Source of the DNA: Spirosoma agri
Lineage (GTDB): Bacteria; Bacteroidota; Bacteroidia; Cytophagales; Spirosomataceae
Length of the DNA stretch: 64,000 nucleotides
Assembly (NCBI RefSeq): GCF_010747415.1
Contig: NZ_JAAGNZ010000004.1
Location: 1 to 64,000 of the forward strand
Direction of reading: 5' to 3'
The notes below the pieces were generated by a model that did no database searches, was not told the DNA's origin, and worked only from the letters and a program-made list of their open reading frames with translations. Of this stretch, positions 27,678 through 38,000 are shown piece by piece; position 1 is the stretch's first letter; the number at the start of each line of letters is the position of its first letter. The position numbers and the translations under genes are program-made.

Positions 27678-30053
27678 ATGGACACACATGTACGTACTCG
27701 ATGCTCGTGGGCAAAAGGTGCTTGGCTGATCCTGGTGGCCTGGGGCCTGCTGAGTCCCAGAACCTTCGCTCAGTCGGTTTCACTAGCCCCCTATAACGTA
27801 GTGTGGACTACGCAAAGCGCGAATTCGGGAGAATCGATGCCCTGCGGTGGGGGTGACATTGGCCTTAACGTCTGGGTAGAAAAAGGGGATTTGCTGCTCT
27901 ACGTCTCACGCAGTGGCACTTTTGATGAAAATAACGCGCTGCTCAAGTTGGGACGGCTGCGGCTCCACCTGAATCCGAACCCGTTTACGCCCGGCTATCG
28001 CTTCCGTCAGGAACTCCACTTGCAGGAAGGCTATGTGCGTGTGACGGGCCAGCGGGGAGGTCAGGTTGTTCAAATCATTATTTGGGTGGATGTGTTTCGG
28101 CCCGTGGTTCATCTGGACTTGACGAGCCACCAACCGCTGATTGCCCGGCTTAGCTACGAAAACTGGCGTACCCAGGATCGCTTGTTAGCCGTCAACGAAG
28201 GAGCCGCCACTTCTTACAAAACCCTACCTAATCTGCCCATAGTGCAGCGACGCGACCAGGTGGCGTTCATGGGCAACGTCCTGCACTTCTACCACCGTAA
28301 CCAAGATTCGACGGTATTCGACTATACCGTGAAGCAACAGGGGCTAACGGCGCTGAAAGATAGCCTGTGGAATCCACTCCATCAGCTCACTTTTGGGGGC
28401 GATTTACGCGGCACAGCTATGATTGCCGACGGCTCAACCATCGGAGTCTATCAGAATACGCCATTTACCGGCTGGCACTTGAAAAGCCGCAGACCAACCC
28501 GCTCGACCCAGATCAGCCTAGTCCTCCATCAGCAGCAGACCCCGACCCTGGCCGACTGGCAGCGGGGCCTGGAGCACCAGCGAAAGCAAGCCGATCAGGT
28601 AGCCAAAACAGCCCGTAGTCAAAGTCAGGCCTGGTGGCATCAGTTCTGGAACCGCAGCTACATCGTTATTCAGCCTGACAAGGCCGACTCAAGTGCTATA
28701 CCCTGGCAGATAGGCCGCAACTACCAATTGTTTCGGTACATGCTGGGCTGCAACGCCTACGGTAGCTACCCGACCAAGTTTAACGGAGGTCTGTTCACCT
28801 ACGACCCGGTCTGGGTCAAGCCCGAGCTGGCCTTTTCGCCCGACTTTCGCGCCTGGGGCGGGGGAACGTTTACGGCCCAGAATCAGCGACTGGTCTACTG
28901 GCCCTTACTCAAGAGCGGGGATGTGGACCTGATGAAACCCCAGTTCGAGTTTTACCGGCGGACCTTGCCCACGGCTGAACAGCGCAGCCGTTTTTACTGG
29001 GGCCACGGAGGGGCTTGTTTTAGTGAACAGCTCGAAAACTTCGGTCTGCCCCAGGCTTTTGAGTACCTGGCAAATCAGTATGTATTCAAAACGCAGCGCC
29101 CGCCGACTTACGATAAGGGAGTTGAATTCAATAACTGGCTGGCCTACACCTGGGACACCGTGCTGGAGTTCTGCCTGATGATCCTGGACGCCGAACGGTT
29201 TAGCGGACAGGATATTGCGCCCTATTTGCCACTGATTGACAGTAGCGTACGGTTTTTCGATGAACATTATCAACAGGCCCAACGCCAGCGAAGTACGAAG
29301 TCGTTGGATGAGCAGGGCCACTTTGTACTCTACCCAGGCAGTGCGGCTGAAACGTATAAGACTACTTATAACGCCATTACGACGGTGGCGGGTTTGCGGG
29401 CGGTTCTCTCGCGGCTCTTGGCGTTATCAGACCGGTATATACCAGCCAGTAAGCGGTCGTATTATGAGGCAATGCTCAGCCGTGTTCCGCCCATCCCCAC
29501 CCGGATCATGCAGGGTCATCGTACCTTGGCCCCCGCCCAGGCCTGGGAACGCATTAACAACGTGGAGATTCCTCAATTGTACCCCGTGTTTCCGTATAAT
29601 TTGTACGGGCTGGGGAAGCCCGACTTTGAGCTGGCGTTGAACACATGGCAGTACGACAGTGAAGCCGCAAAAGTCAAAGATTATGTAGGGTGGAAACAGG
29701 ACAACATCTTTTGTGCCCGATTAGGGCTGACCAACGAGGCCGCCCGGCTAACGGAGCAGAAGCTGGGTAATTCGGCGCGTCGTTTTCCTGCCTTCTGGGG
29801 GCCAGGATTCGACTGGACCCCCGACCACAACTGGGGTGGCTCGGGCATGATCGGTTTGCAGGAAATGCTCATGCAAACCGATGGCCGTACGATTCAACTC
29901 CTGCCCGCCTGGCCCCGAACGTGGGATGTGGTTTTTCGGCTTCATGCACCCTATCAGACGGTGGTGGAAGGTCGGGTGGTGAATGGCAAGCTCGAACAGT
30001 TGCGGGTAAGCCCCCCGGAGCGGGCCAGGGATGTGGTACTGCCAGGCAACTAA
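27678..30053 (+). CDS. DUF5703-type secreted glycoside hydrolase (GH95-like fold)
   Basis: The protein has 791 residues with a signal peptide ending RTFAQS. The N-terminal domain (about 35-270) shows YNVVWTTQSANSGESMPCGG and DIGLNVWVEKGDLLLYVSRS, typical of the DUF5703 beta-sandwich found in Bacteroidota glycosidases. The middle region is rich in aromatic and acidic residues and reads like an (alpha/alpha)6 barrel (FNGGLFTYDP, EFNNWLAYTWDTVLEFCLM). The tail has DGRTIQLLPAWPRTWDVVFR, the closing beta-domain pattern of GH95-like enzymes. It probably removes a side-chain sugar from the same polysaccharide handled by the lyase and GH88. The exact bond is unknown and no catalytic residue can be assigned with confidence. 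Confidence 0.8.
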   Translation: MDTHVRTRCSWAKGAWLILVAWGLLSPRTFAQSVSLAPYNVVWTTQSANSGESMPCGGGDIGLNVWVEKGDLLLYVSRSGTFDENNALLKLGRLRLHLNPNPFTPGYRFRQELHLQEGYVRVTGQRGGQVVQIIIWVDVFRPVVHLDLTSHQPLIARLSYENWRTQDRLLAVNEGAATSYKTLPNLPIVQRRDQVAFMGNVLHFYHRNQDSTVFDYTVKQQGLTALKDSLWNPLHQLTFGGDLRGTAMIADGSTIGVYQNTPFTGWHLKSRRPTRSTQISLVLHQQQTPTLADWQRGLEHQRKQADQVAKTARSQSQAWWHQFWNRSYIVIQPDKADSSAIPWQIGRNYQLFRYMLGCNAYGSYPTKFNGGLFTYDPVWVKPELAFSPDFRAWGGGTFTAQNQRLVYWPLLKSGDVDLMKPQFEFYRRTLPTAEQRSRFYWGHGGACFSEQLENFGLPQAFEYLANQYVFKTQRPPTYDKGVEFNNWLAYTWDTVLEFCLMILDAERFSGQDIAPYLPLIDSSVRFFDEHYQQAQRQRSTKSLDEQGHFVLYPGSAAETYKTTYNAITTVAGLRAVLSRLLALSDRYIPASKRSYYEAMLSRVPPIPTRIMQGHRTLAPAQAWERINNVEIPQLYPVFPYNLYGLGKPDFELALNTWQYDSEAAKVKDYVGWKQDNIFCARLGLTNEAARLTEQKLGNSARRFPAFWGPGFDWTPDHNWGGSGMIGLQEMLMQTDGRTIQLLPAWPRTWDVVFRLHAPYQTVVEGRVVNGKLEQLRVSPPERARDVVLPGN

Positions 30054-30526
30054 TCAGGACACGGCTTCACTAGCCAAGGGTGATGCCTAATCGGTCACGA
30101 TACGATAAACGATAAAGCGATTCACTGTTTCTACTCAATCGTAACCGGGTGGGATACGCTACGGATTGAGTCGGTGCCGTTCAGTCAGGTATTGGCGGGT
30201 TCGATAGTCAGACGTCTTTGGTGAAGTTAAGCATCGAAAACCGGTCTACCACTCTGATCGTGGGTTTGCTCTTGATAAGCTTACTTGCTAGGGTTCGCTT
30301 TGACATCAGCCATGATCTCCACGTTTACGTAAGCCGCCATTAACTGAACTAAATTGGCGATCGCATTTAGAAGTAGCCCCAAATTATCGAACTTGGTACT
30401 TAACAAATCCAGATGCGCTCCCGACTATCGGCCTTACCGCCGTACACCGTACGGCCCCGTCCATCAATTGTAAAGATGTACGACTACAACCTTACGGGGA
30501 ACGGTGGGGTCTATCGATTAAAGTCT
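30054..30526. other. 473-bp gap with a possible decayed coding fragment
   Basis: No intact gene is seen. On the minus strand 30291-30400 reads as natural-looking protein (KFDNLGLLLNAIANLVQLMA ... stop), open at its 5' end and preceded by stops in that frame. It may be the tail of a lost gene; I do not recognise it. Confidence 0.3.
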
Positions 30527-31669
30527 ATGAGAAAAATGAAAGTAAGTTACTCCCTCCTGATGGTGTTCGCTTGTTGTTTTACGCATCACATCACACGCGG
30601 GCAAACCGGCAACTTGACCTATCAGTTACAGGGGGTTGTTGATCGCGATACGGGAACAGTCACGTTACTGCCAAACGGTGAGGGATTCGATCCAAATCTG
30701 ACCAACAATTACCAGACTATACTTAAACACGGACGCTTTCTGCTAACGGGAAAAATGGCCTATCCCGGTAGTTACAGAATTCGAATTTCACCCGGCTATA
30801 TATCATCCTATTTTCTGATCGAGCCGGGGAAGCAAACCATCGTTTGTCACGTTGACTCACTCCGGGAGACGCCCCAACTAACGACGAAGATAATGGCGGA
30901 GTATACTCAGTTCATGGCCGACTATGTTGCGCCAATTGGTAAGCAGCGAGAAGAGGCTTTCGAGCAATACATGGATCAAAAACTGGCTACGACAAAGCCA
31001 CATGTACTGGATAGTTTGCAAACGGCTTATAGTCAGAACCGATCTCGTTTAATCCACCAACAGCAACGGGGATACCTAACCTATATCACGCAGCATCCTG
31101 CATCATACGTACCCTTATGGCAGTTGGTTAGGGACATGGGTGAGGGCTATCAACCCATCTTTGATTCACTCTATCAGGCTTTTTCGGCCTCGCTGAAAGC
31201 CACACCAACCGGCAGGATGATCGCGCAACGGCTGAACTCGTCGAAAATGACCGCTGTCGGGCAAATTTTTCCTTCTCTGAGCCTGGTTGATATGAATAAC
31301 AAACCGGTATTCCTCACCGCTGACCGCAAATCGAAATACACGCTCGTCGATTTCTGGTTTAGCCGTTGTGGCCCGTGCTTAGACCAATTCCCTACACTCA
31401 AGGAGCTGTACGCCAGGTATCAAGCCAAGGGGTTCACTATCATTGGAATTTCCATCGATAAATCACCGGAAACAGAGTTCTGGCGGAAAACGATTCAAGC
31501 CAATGGCTTAGCCTGGACTCAGTACCTAGACCCATCCGGTAAACTCACGGTTGGCCTGCTGTCCATTAATTATTTTCCTTCTAATTTCTTGCTGGATGAG
31601 AACGGTACGATCATTCGGAAAGATAGTAGTCCCCAGGAGTTAAGCACTTTTCTTTCGCAGCGACTGTAA
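30527..31669 (+). CDS. TlpA-like thiol-disulfide oxidoreductase with DUF4369-type N-terminus
   Basis: From the start at 30527 (MRKMKVSYSL, directly before the signal peptide) the protein has 380 residues. An open frame continues upstream to 30413, but without signal character. Residues about 25-120 form a DUF4369-like beta domain (GVVDRDTGTVTLLPNG). The C-terminal third is a thioredoxin fold with the active site WFSRCGPC (CxxC) near residue 284, then IIGISIDKSPETEFW and a cis-Pro-like YFPSNFLLD. It is exported and should act as a periplasmic thiol reductant, as in cytochrome c or other protein maturation. It stands alone, with no operon partner. The fold assignment is secure, but the target proteins are unknown. 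Confidence 0.88.
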   Translation: MRKMKVSYSLLMVFACCFTHHITRGQTGNLTYQLQGVVDRDTGTVTLLPNGEGFDPNLTNNYQTILKHGRFLLTGKMAYPGSYRIRISPGYISSYFLIEPGKQTIVCHVDSLRETPQLTTKIMAEYTQFMADYVAPIGKQREEAFEQYMDQKLATTKPHVLDSLQTAYSQNRSRLIHQQQRGYLTYITQHPASYVPLWQLVRDMGEGYQPIFDSLYQAFSASLKATPTGRMIAQRLNSSKMTAVGQIFPSLSLVDMNNKPVFLTADRKSKYTLVDFWFSRCGPCLDQFPTLKELYARYQAKGFTIIGISIDKSPETEFWRKTIQANGLAWTQYLDPSGKLTVGLLSINYFPSNFLLDENGTIIRKDSSPQELSTFLSQRL

Positions 31670-31841
31670 TTGGTGTTCTACGAAAGCTGGCTGGGCCGAG
31701 CGCCAGATTCGCCCCTTAACCGACACACCAGGGCCAAGCCGGAGCTTGACCCAGCCAGAATGTAGATCAACGTCCTGACCCGTTCAGGAGCTAGCTGCCA
31801 GCATCATCTTTTGTGATCGGAACAGTACATAAGCCTTGGCC

Positions 31842-32432
31842 TTATTTCGTCAGGATACCCTTCTCAACGCTGTCATTGAGTAGCTGCTCGGCATACTGCC
31901 AGATCGTTAGAGAACCCTGCTGAATCACCTGTTTTTTTGCATATACGTCACCATAACCCACACCGAACTCGCGCCATGTTCCCCCATTATTCGATGTATT
32001 CTGTAGGAGAGGCTCAAGTCTGTCCATCGCTCGGGCAAACTTCGCTTCATTGGTTTGCTGTTCTTCAAACTCCTCCCAGAGAGCGATCAATTCAGCAGCC
32101 TGATGATCAGGTAGTAAACCAAATATTCGTTTAGCCGCTTGTCGCTCCTCAACCGTATTATCGTGGCTTTTTTGGGTGTCGTAAATGAACGTATCACCCG
32201 CGTCAATTTCGACCAGATCATGAATCAGCAGCATCTTGATGACCTTGAGCACATCGATCGGAAAGTTTGCGTGCTCGGCCAGGACAATGGCCATCAGGGA
32301 TAGATGCCAACTGTGCTCGGCGTCATTCTCGTTTCGGTCGCTGGCAAATAACTTCGTCTTACGCAGGATGTATTTGAGCTTATCCACTTCCTTGATGAAC
32401 TCGATCTGCCTGAAAAGATTCGTTAACTCCAT
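31842..32432 (-). CDS. HD-domain phosphohydrolase (YfbR/HDDC2-like)
   Basis: With the ATG at 32432 the protein has 196 residues; a start at 32459 adds nine polar residues and is less likely. The metal-binding HD signature is visible: AEHSWHLSL near residue 40 and LLIHDLVEIDAGD near 74. The family removes phosphate from 5'-deoxynucleotides in the cytoplasm, so a nucleotide-pool role is likely. The gene lies downstream of the Crp/Fnr-type regulator at 32509 on the same strand, 76 bases away, so they may be cotranscribed. The first part of the intergenic region downstream holds an imperfect inverted repeat of CTGGCTGGG and CCCAGCCAG. Confidence 0.87.
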   Translation of the reverse strand: MELTNLFRQIEFIKEVDKLKYILRKTKLFASDRNENDAEHSWHLSLMAIVLAEHANFPIDVLKVIKMLLIHDLVEIDAGDTFIYDTQKSHDNTVEERQAAKRIFGLLPDHQAAELIALWEEFEEQQTNEAKFARAMDRLEPLLQNTSNNGGTWREFGVGYGDVYAKKQVIQQGSLTIWQYAEQLLNDSVEKGILTK

Positions 32433-32508
32433 GTTGTCGTTGTTTAGATGAACAGACAAAATTGCCGGATGAAGATGTCAACGCAATTGCCAATTGACAA
32501 GAAATTCA

Positions 32509-33078
32509 TCAGAGGATATTTTTTCTGATCCGACTGAGCGAAGAGGGGGTAATACCCAGGTAAGAGGCCAGCATAGCTAACGGAACGCGATTGACCAGTC
32601 CGGGGTAATGGTCAATAAAATTCAGGTACCTCGTTTGAGCGTCCTGGGCTAACATGTTGCTGGTCACTCGTAGCTTATTTTCCAGAACGTAGGAAGTGAT
32701 TTTAACGAATAAATCCTGCCATCCGGGAATGAGGGCGGCAAGCTCGGTGAAGTCTTGTTTGGAAAAGACCAGAATCCGGCAATCCGTGACCGCTTCGATG
32801 TACTCAGCGGACGGCGTCTCTTCGCGAAAGCTGTTGATGTCCACGACAAAGCGGTTCTCGTAGACGAAGTATCGGGTGATACTGTCACCCTGTTTAGTGT
32901 AGTAACAGACCCTGAAAATTCCTTCGGTTACGTAGCCAATGTGTCTGGCTATTTTCCCCGCTTCAGAAAAGTAAGCGCCTTTGGGAATGTGCCTGGCTTT
33001 GACCCTGGCCTGAATCAGGTCCCGTTGTTGTTGATCGAGTTGGCCAAACTGAAGCAGATACGCAAGAAGTTCTTCCAT
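32509..33078 (-). CDS. Crp/Fnr-family transcriptional regulator
   Basis: The protein has 189 residues. An N-terminal cyclic-nucleotide-binding-like beta-roll (GYVTEGIFRVCYYT, FVYENRFVVDINSF) is followed by a long dimer helix (VKITSYVLENKLRV). The short C-terminal HTH ends PLAMLASYLGITPSSLSRIR. The pattern is that of the large Bacteroidota group of Crp-like regulators. The arginine that contacts cAMP phosphate in true Crp is not evident, so the effector is unknown. The regulon cannot be told from the sequence; the adjacent HD hydrolase gene is the nearest candidate partner. Confidence 0.9.
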   Translation of the reverse strand: MEELLAYLLQFGQLDQQQRDLIQARVKARHIPKGAYFSEAGKIARHIGYVTEGIFRVCYYTKQGDSITRYFVYENRFVVDINSFREETPSAEYIEAVTDCRILVFSKQDFTELAALIPGWQDLFVKITSYVLENKLRVTSNMLAQDAQTRYLNFIDHYPGLVNRVPLAMLASYLGITPSSLSRIRKNIL

Positions 33079-33435
33079 CAGCCAAAACTAATCAGTAATG
33101 GCTATTGATCGATTTGCTGGCTGGCAAATAAGCCCATCGTGATTGGAGCGTCCTGATCAATGGTCCTTTTTTAGTCTCCACCGTCAGAACACACCTTTAT
33201 CATACCGCCCCCAAACAACAGCGAACCGGCACGTGGATCACCGAAATTTGGCGCGTCAAATCAAGAGCAGGTAAAAACAACTGGCAGCATGGGAAAAGAG
33301 GTCGCTCGATCGACACACTCTCCCTCCTACCCGACCCAGCGTTGTTCCGGAAGACGCTGGCATATAGCTTCCCCGTTGTGAGACGATGGCAAAACCTGTA
33401 ATCTGCCTATATTCGTCTTTTTAAGACCTGGATTG
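33079..33435. other. 357-bp gap
   Basis: No gene, repeat or clear hairpin is seen. TATATTCG near 33409 matches the -7 box at seven of eight positions and lies 20-30 bases before the LOG-family gene, so a promoter is possible. Confidence 0.35.
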
Positions 33436-34020
33436 ATGATGAAAGCAGTTACAGTATTTTGTGGGTCGAGCCCCGGTAATGATCCCTCGCTGATGAAAAC
33501 GGCCTACGAACTAGGTCACCGATTAGCCACGGATGGAATTGATTTGGTGTACGGCGGAGCTAAAGTTGGCCTGATGGGTGCCGTTGCTGATGGTGCGTTA
33601 GCGCGGGGCGGACGGGTGATTGGCGTTTTGCCCCAGTTTTTACAGACAAAGGAGATTGCCCATCATGGACTTACGGAATTGATCCTGGTCGAATCGATGC
33701 ACGAACGCAAGCTGAAGATGCACGAATTATCGGATGGCGTTATCGCGCTACCGGGTGGGTACGGAACACTGGAAGAGTATTTTGAAATGCTTACCTGGGG
33801 ACAACTCGGCTTACATAAAAAACCAATAGCCTTACTGAATATCAACGGTTTCTATGATGGTCTGCTCACGTTAGCGGACACCATGGTCGCGAACGGGCTC
33901 CTCAAACCGGTCAACCGGGAAATGATGCTGGTGAGTGCTACACTAGACAATTTGCTCGTGCAGATGACTGCTTATCAGGCCCCTCTTGTTGGCAAATGGG
34001 TTACCGCGACCGACGTGTGA
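33436..34020 (+). CDS. LOG-family protein (cytokinin riboside phosphoribohydrolase-like)
   Basis: The protein has 194 residues. The family motif PGGYGTLEE is at about 113-121, with GGAKVGLMGAVADGAL near 45-60 and a Rossmann-like start VTVFCGSSPGND. Such enzymes cleave the N-glycosidic bond of nucleoside 5'-monophosphates (AMP or cytokinin nucleotides) and act in the cytoplasm. Two adjacent ATGs at 33436 and 33439 are both possible starts, preceded by a TTG at 33433. The gene is single, with no obvious operon partner. Confidence 0.92.
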   Translation: MMKAVTVFCGSSPGNDPSLMKTAYELGHRLATDGIDLVYGGAKVGLMGAVADGALARGGRVIGVLPQFLQTKEIAHHGLTELILVESMHERKLKMHELSDGVIALPGGYGTLEEYFEMLTWGQLGLHKKPIALLNINGFYDGLLTLADTMVANGLLKPVNREMMLVSATLDNLLVQMTAYQAPLVGKWVTATDV

Positions 34021-34147
34021 TGTTGCTTTTTCGACAAAGATAAGATAGCGCGTTTACTCATTTGGAAACCATCAAAACGAATAATTTACGACAGGTCTAT
34101 CCGCCAATAAGCGTTGGCTAATTACCTGTTTGATAAGCGAACGAACC

Positions 34148-34660
34148 ATGATTGAAACCGACCGTCTGCTCATTCAAAAATTTACCGTTGACGACGCCCC
34201 GTTTATGCTCGAGTTGCTCAATACGCCTGCCTGGCTGACGTTCATTGGCGACCGAAACGTGCGAACGCTGGACGAAGCACGTCAGTACATTTTGAACGGG
34301 GCACTTAAATCGTATGAGCAATTTGGCTTTGGCTCGTACGTAGTCAAACTTAAAACCAATGGCACGTCAATTGGCCTTTGTGGTCTATTCAAGCGCGATA
34401 CCCTCGACGATGTCGATATTGGGTTTGGCTTCTTACCCGACTATGCCCGAAGTGGTTATGGTTATGAGTCGGCTTCAGCGGTAATGGCCTATGCGACCAA
34501 CACCTTGGGGCTGACCCGTATAACGGGCCTCACGTCAGCCATGAATCAAAACTCGATTCGACTACTCGAAAAGCTTGGGTTACGTTTCGAGAAGAAGATC
34601 ATGTTCAGATCCGACGGCACTGAAACACTACTGTTTGGCCGGACACTGCCGGGCGAATAA
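34148..34660 (+). CDS. GNAT-family N-acetyltransferase (RimJ/RimL-like)
   Basis: The protein has 170 residues starting MIETDRLLIQKFT, the usual opening of RimJ/RimL-type acetyltransferases. A TTG start at 34130 would add six residues. The acetyl-CoA region is visible as DDVDIGFGFLPDYARSGYGY near 100-118, followed by ITGLTSAMNQNSIRLLEKLG, the typical beta5-alpha4 segment. The acceptor may be a ribosomal protein N-terminus or a small molecule. A terminator follows 44 bases past the stop. Confidence 0.9.
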   Translation: MIETDRLLIQKFTVDDAPFMLELLNTPAWLTFIGDRNVRTLDEARQYILNGALKSYEQFGFGSYVVKLKTNGTSIGLCGLFKRDTLDDVDIGFGFLPDYARSGYGYESASAVMAYATNTLGLTRITGLTSAMNQNSIRLLEKLGLRFEKKIMFRSDGTETLLFGRTLPGE

Positions 34661-34703
34661 CGACCATTGCGTTTTCTCAAGTAGAATCAACTGCTTTCCA
34701 CTG

Positions 34704-34744
34704 CGCCCCATCCGTGTACTGAGACATGGGTGGGGCGTTTTACT
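34704..34744 (+). terminator. Intrinsic terminator after the GNAT gene
   Basis: CGCCCCATCCGTG (34704-34716) pairs with CATGGGTGGGGCG (34725-34737), allowing two G-U-type mismatches, around an 8-base loop. A T-rich run follows at 34738. Confidence 0.75.
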
Positions 34745-35022
34745 TTTCGCCATTTACAGGAGCTACGCTACCCGCTAACCCAACCCGTTCAAGCAGGCAC
34801 TAGTTTGCCATAGCCTGCTAACGATAGCAACTCGCTGAATACCTGTGTACTACCAGTCGGTATGTCTTAGTCTAAATACAGTCGCTTATGGCTACGCTCA
34901 ATCTCCGATTAATACTATACGATGGTGAAACACAGAAAATTTATACTTGTTCATTAAATGATGTTATTATCCATTTTTACAATATTTAATATGCTACATA
35001 AGCTTTAATTAGATATATTATA

Positions 35023-35051
35023 TTGTTCTTGATAATAATATAGTACTTTTG
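35023..35051 (+). promoter_or_regulatory. Candidate promoter of the second susCD operon
   Basis: TTG at 35023-35025 and TACTTTTG at 35044-35051 (exact TAnnTTTG) are 18 bases apart, 45 bases before the susC start. The surrounding 34900-35080 stretch is markedly AT-rich compared with the rest of the window, as an upstream element would be. Confidence 0.5.
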
Positions 35052-35095
35052 ATAAAAATTAAAAAACGATTAAGAACCTAGCGTTGTATCACTTC

Positions 35096-38000
35096 ATGAG
35101 AAAAATTTTATTGGTCAGTTGGATACTTACTGCTCTTTTCTGTCTGCCAGTGCTGGCGCAGGACTTTACGGTAAGTGGTCGTGTCACGTCATCAGAGGAT
35201 GGAACGGGCATACCGGGGGTGAGTGTACAGTTAAAGGGGACAACGCGCGGGACAACCACCGACGCTGGCGGAAAGTACCGGTTAAATGCGCCGTCCAACG
35301 GTCGCCTGGTCTTTAGCTTTATCGGCTTTGCATCGCAGGAAATCGCCGTAGGTAACAAGTCGTCCATTGCCGTTAGTCTAGTCCCTGATGCGACGAATCT
35401 GGATGAAGTTATCGTCACGACGTTCGGTACGGCCAAGCGGGCCTCCTTCACGGGTTCAGCCGGTACACTATCGCCCAAGCAGTTTCAGGATCGTCCGGTC
35501 ACTAACCTCGCGCAAGCCTTGTCAGGAGCCGTATCGGGCGTTCAGACGAATGCTGGCCTTGGTCAGCCGGGTTCTGCTCCGGATATCCGGATTCGTGGTT
35601 TTGGCTCAATCTCTTCGGGTAACTCCCCTCTCTACGTCGTCGATGGCATTCCGTATTCGGGCGACGTGTCGAACATCAGCCCGAATGATATTGAAAGCAT
35701 TTCGGTCCTGAAAGATGCTGCGTCAACGGCGCTGTATGGTTCGCGGGCTGCCAATGGCGTAGTCGTTGTAACGACGAAAAAAGGGCAGAAAGATCGCAGC
35801 TCAATAAACGTTCGCTACACGAAAGGCTTCAGCGAACGGGGCGTACCTGAGTACGACCGCGTAAGTGTTGGCGAGTATTACCCGTTGATGTGGGAAATGT
35901 ACCGGAATAGTGTGGCGTACCGGGCGACCAATCCCGTAGCGCTGGCCACCGCCAATGCCGATGCAACCAGCCGGCTGATTGGTCTGGTTGGCTACAACGT
36001 ATATAATGTACCGGACAATCAGGTGGTTGATGTAAACGGACAGATGAATCCGAATGCTCAGTTGAAGTATTCACTCGATGATTTAAACTGGGAGAAACCA
36101 ATTAGCCGCCAGGGCAACCGGAATGAATTGAACGTCAGTTTTTCGGGCGGACAAAACAAGACCGATTACTTCCTGTCGCTGTCGTACCTGAATGACAAGA
36201 GTTACCTAATCCGCTCTGATTTCGAACGGATTACGGGACGTCTCAACATCAATTCGCAGATGAAATCCTGGTTCCGGACGGGGGCCAACATCTCGATGAC
36301 GCTGAACAGATCAAATCAGGCCGATGCCGGTGGATCGGGCGGGAGTACAGCGTTTGTGAATCCCTTCTTCTTTTCCAGAAATATCGGCCCGATCTACCCA
36401 GTCTATGCGTATGATCCGAATAATCCAGGCCAGTTCCTAACGCTGCCCAATGGGAACAGACGCTGGGATTATGGTAACCTGACGGCACTGGGTCTCCCGG
36501 CCCGTCCTCAATACGGCGGCCGTCATTCAGTGGCTGAAACAGTGCTGAACCAAAACTATTTCCGCCGGAACGTACTGAGTGCCCGTGGCTACGCCGAGGT
36601 TTCCTTCCTCAAGGATTTCAAATTTACGGCCAACGTTGGTACGGATATCACGAACTACAACGGCTACACCTTTGGCAACCCGGAAGTGGGTGATGGTGCT
36701 CCGGCAGGTCGTGCGTCGCACGAATTTCAGAACGTTACTGGCTACAATCTCAACCAGTTGCTGAACTACAACAAATCGTTCGGGAAGAACAACCTGGAGG
36801 TTTTGGTAGGGCATGAAAATTTTCAGGTGGGTGATAACAACCTGACCGGATCCCGTTCGCAGCTGATTCTGGAGGGCAACTATGAACTGGTTAACTTCAC
36901 GACGACGACAAACCTGTCTTCCGTTCTGAACACGCGCCGGGTCGAAGGATATCTGTCACGGATCAATTACGACTACGATCAAAAGTATTTCTTCTCGGCC
37001 TCGGCCCGTCGCGATGGGTCGAGCAAATTCTATCAGGATACGCGATGGGGTAACTTCTACTCAGTGAGTGGTGCCTGGCGGATCGATCAGGAGGAATTTC
37101 TGAAGTCGATTCCGACGATCAATGCGCTGAAACTTCGCGCGTCGTATGGTCAGACGGGTAACGACGGTGGCGGCAACCGATCCGAAGATGCGAGCATCAG
37201 CTATTACGCCTGGCAGCCACTCTACGGACTGGGCTGGAACAACGCATCGGAAGCCGGTATTTTACAAACCAGTCTGGGTAACCGCAATCTGGAATGGGAA
37301 TCGAGCAACTCGTTCGACGTAGCGTTGGAATTCAGCCTGTTCAAGGGCCGCGTATCCGGTACGGCCGAATACTTTAATCGCCAGTCGTCGAACCTGATTT
37401 TTGACGTACCCCTGCCTTTATCGGCTGGTATTTCTACCGTTACGCGGAACATCGGAACGATGTACAACCGGGGCTTCGAAGTTGAACTGGGCCTTGAACC
37501 AGTTCGCGCGAAAGATTTCGTTTGGCGGCTGGACCTGAACGCGACCACGATAAAAAACCAGATCACGAAAATGCCGGATGAAAATCCTGAGATCATCGAC
37601 GGAACCAAGAAACTGGCCGTTGGCCATTCCATCTACGATTACTGGCTGCGTGAGTACAAAGGCATCAATTCGAACACGGGTGAAGTGGAGTACCGAGCGA
37701 CAAACTTCGTGGCGGCAAATTCCCGCATCACCGAAACAGGAGACACGCTCACAACCAGCGTAAACAATGCCCGTTATCACTATACTGGCTCGTCGATTCC
37801 AGCCCTGACGGGTGGCTTTACCAATACGTTCCGGTATAAAGGCTTATCGCTTTCCGCATTGTTCGTCTATCAACTAGGGGGCAAAACATACGATGGCGCT
37901 TATGCCGGGCTGATGAGTTCGGGTGGCTACGGTAGCGCAAAAAGCACCGACATTCTGAGACGGTGGCAAAAGCCCGGTGACGTCACCGACGTACCCCGGA

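Noticed and set aside
31690..31770. Inverted CTGGCTGGG/CCCAGCCAG pair as a terminator
   Set aside because: The arms are about 60 bases apart with no T-run; the pairing is too weak to call.
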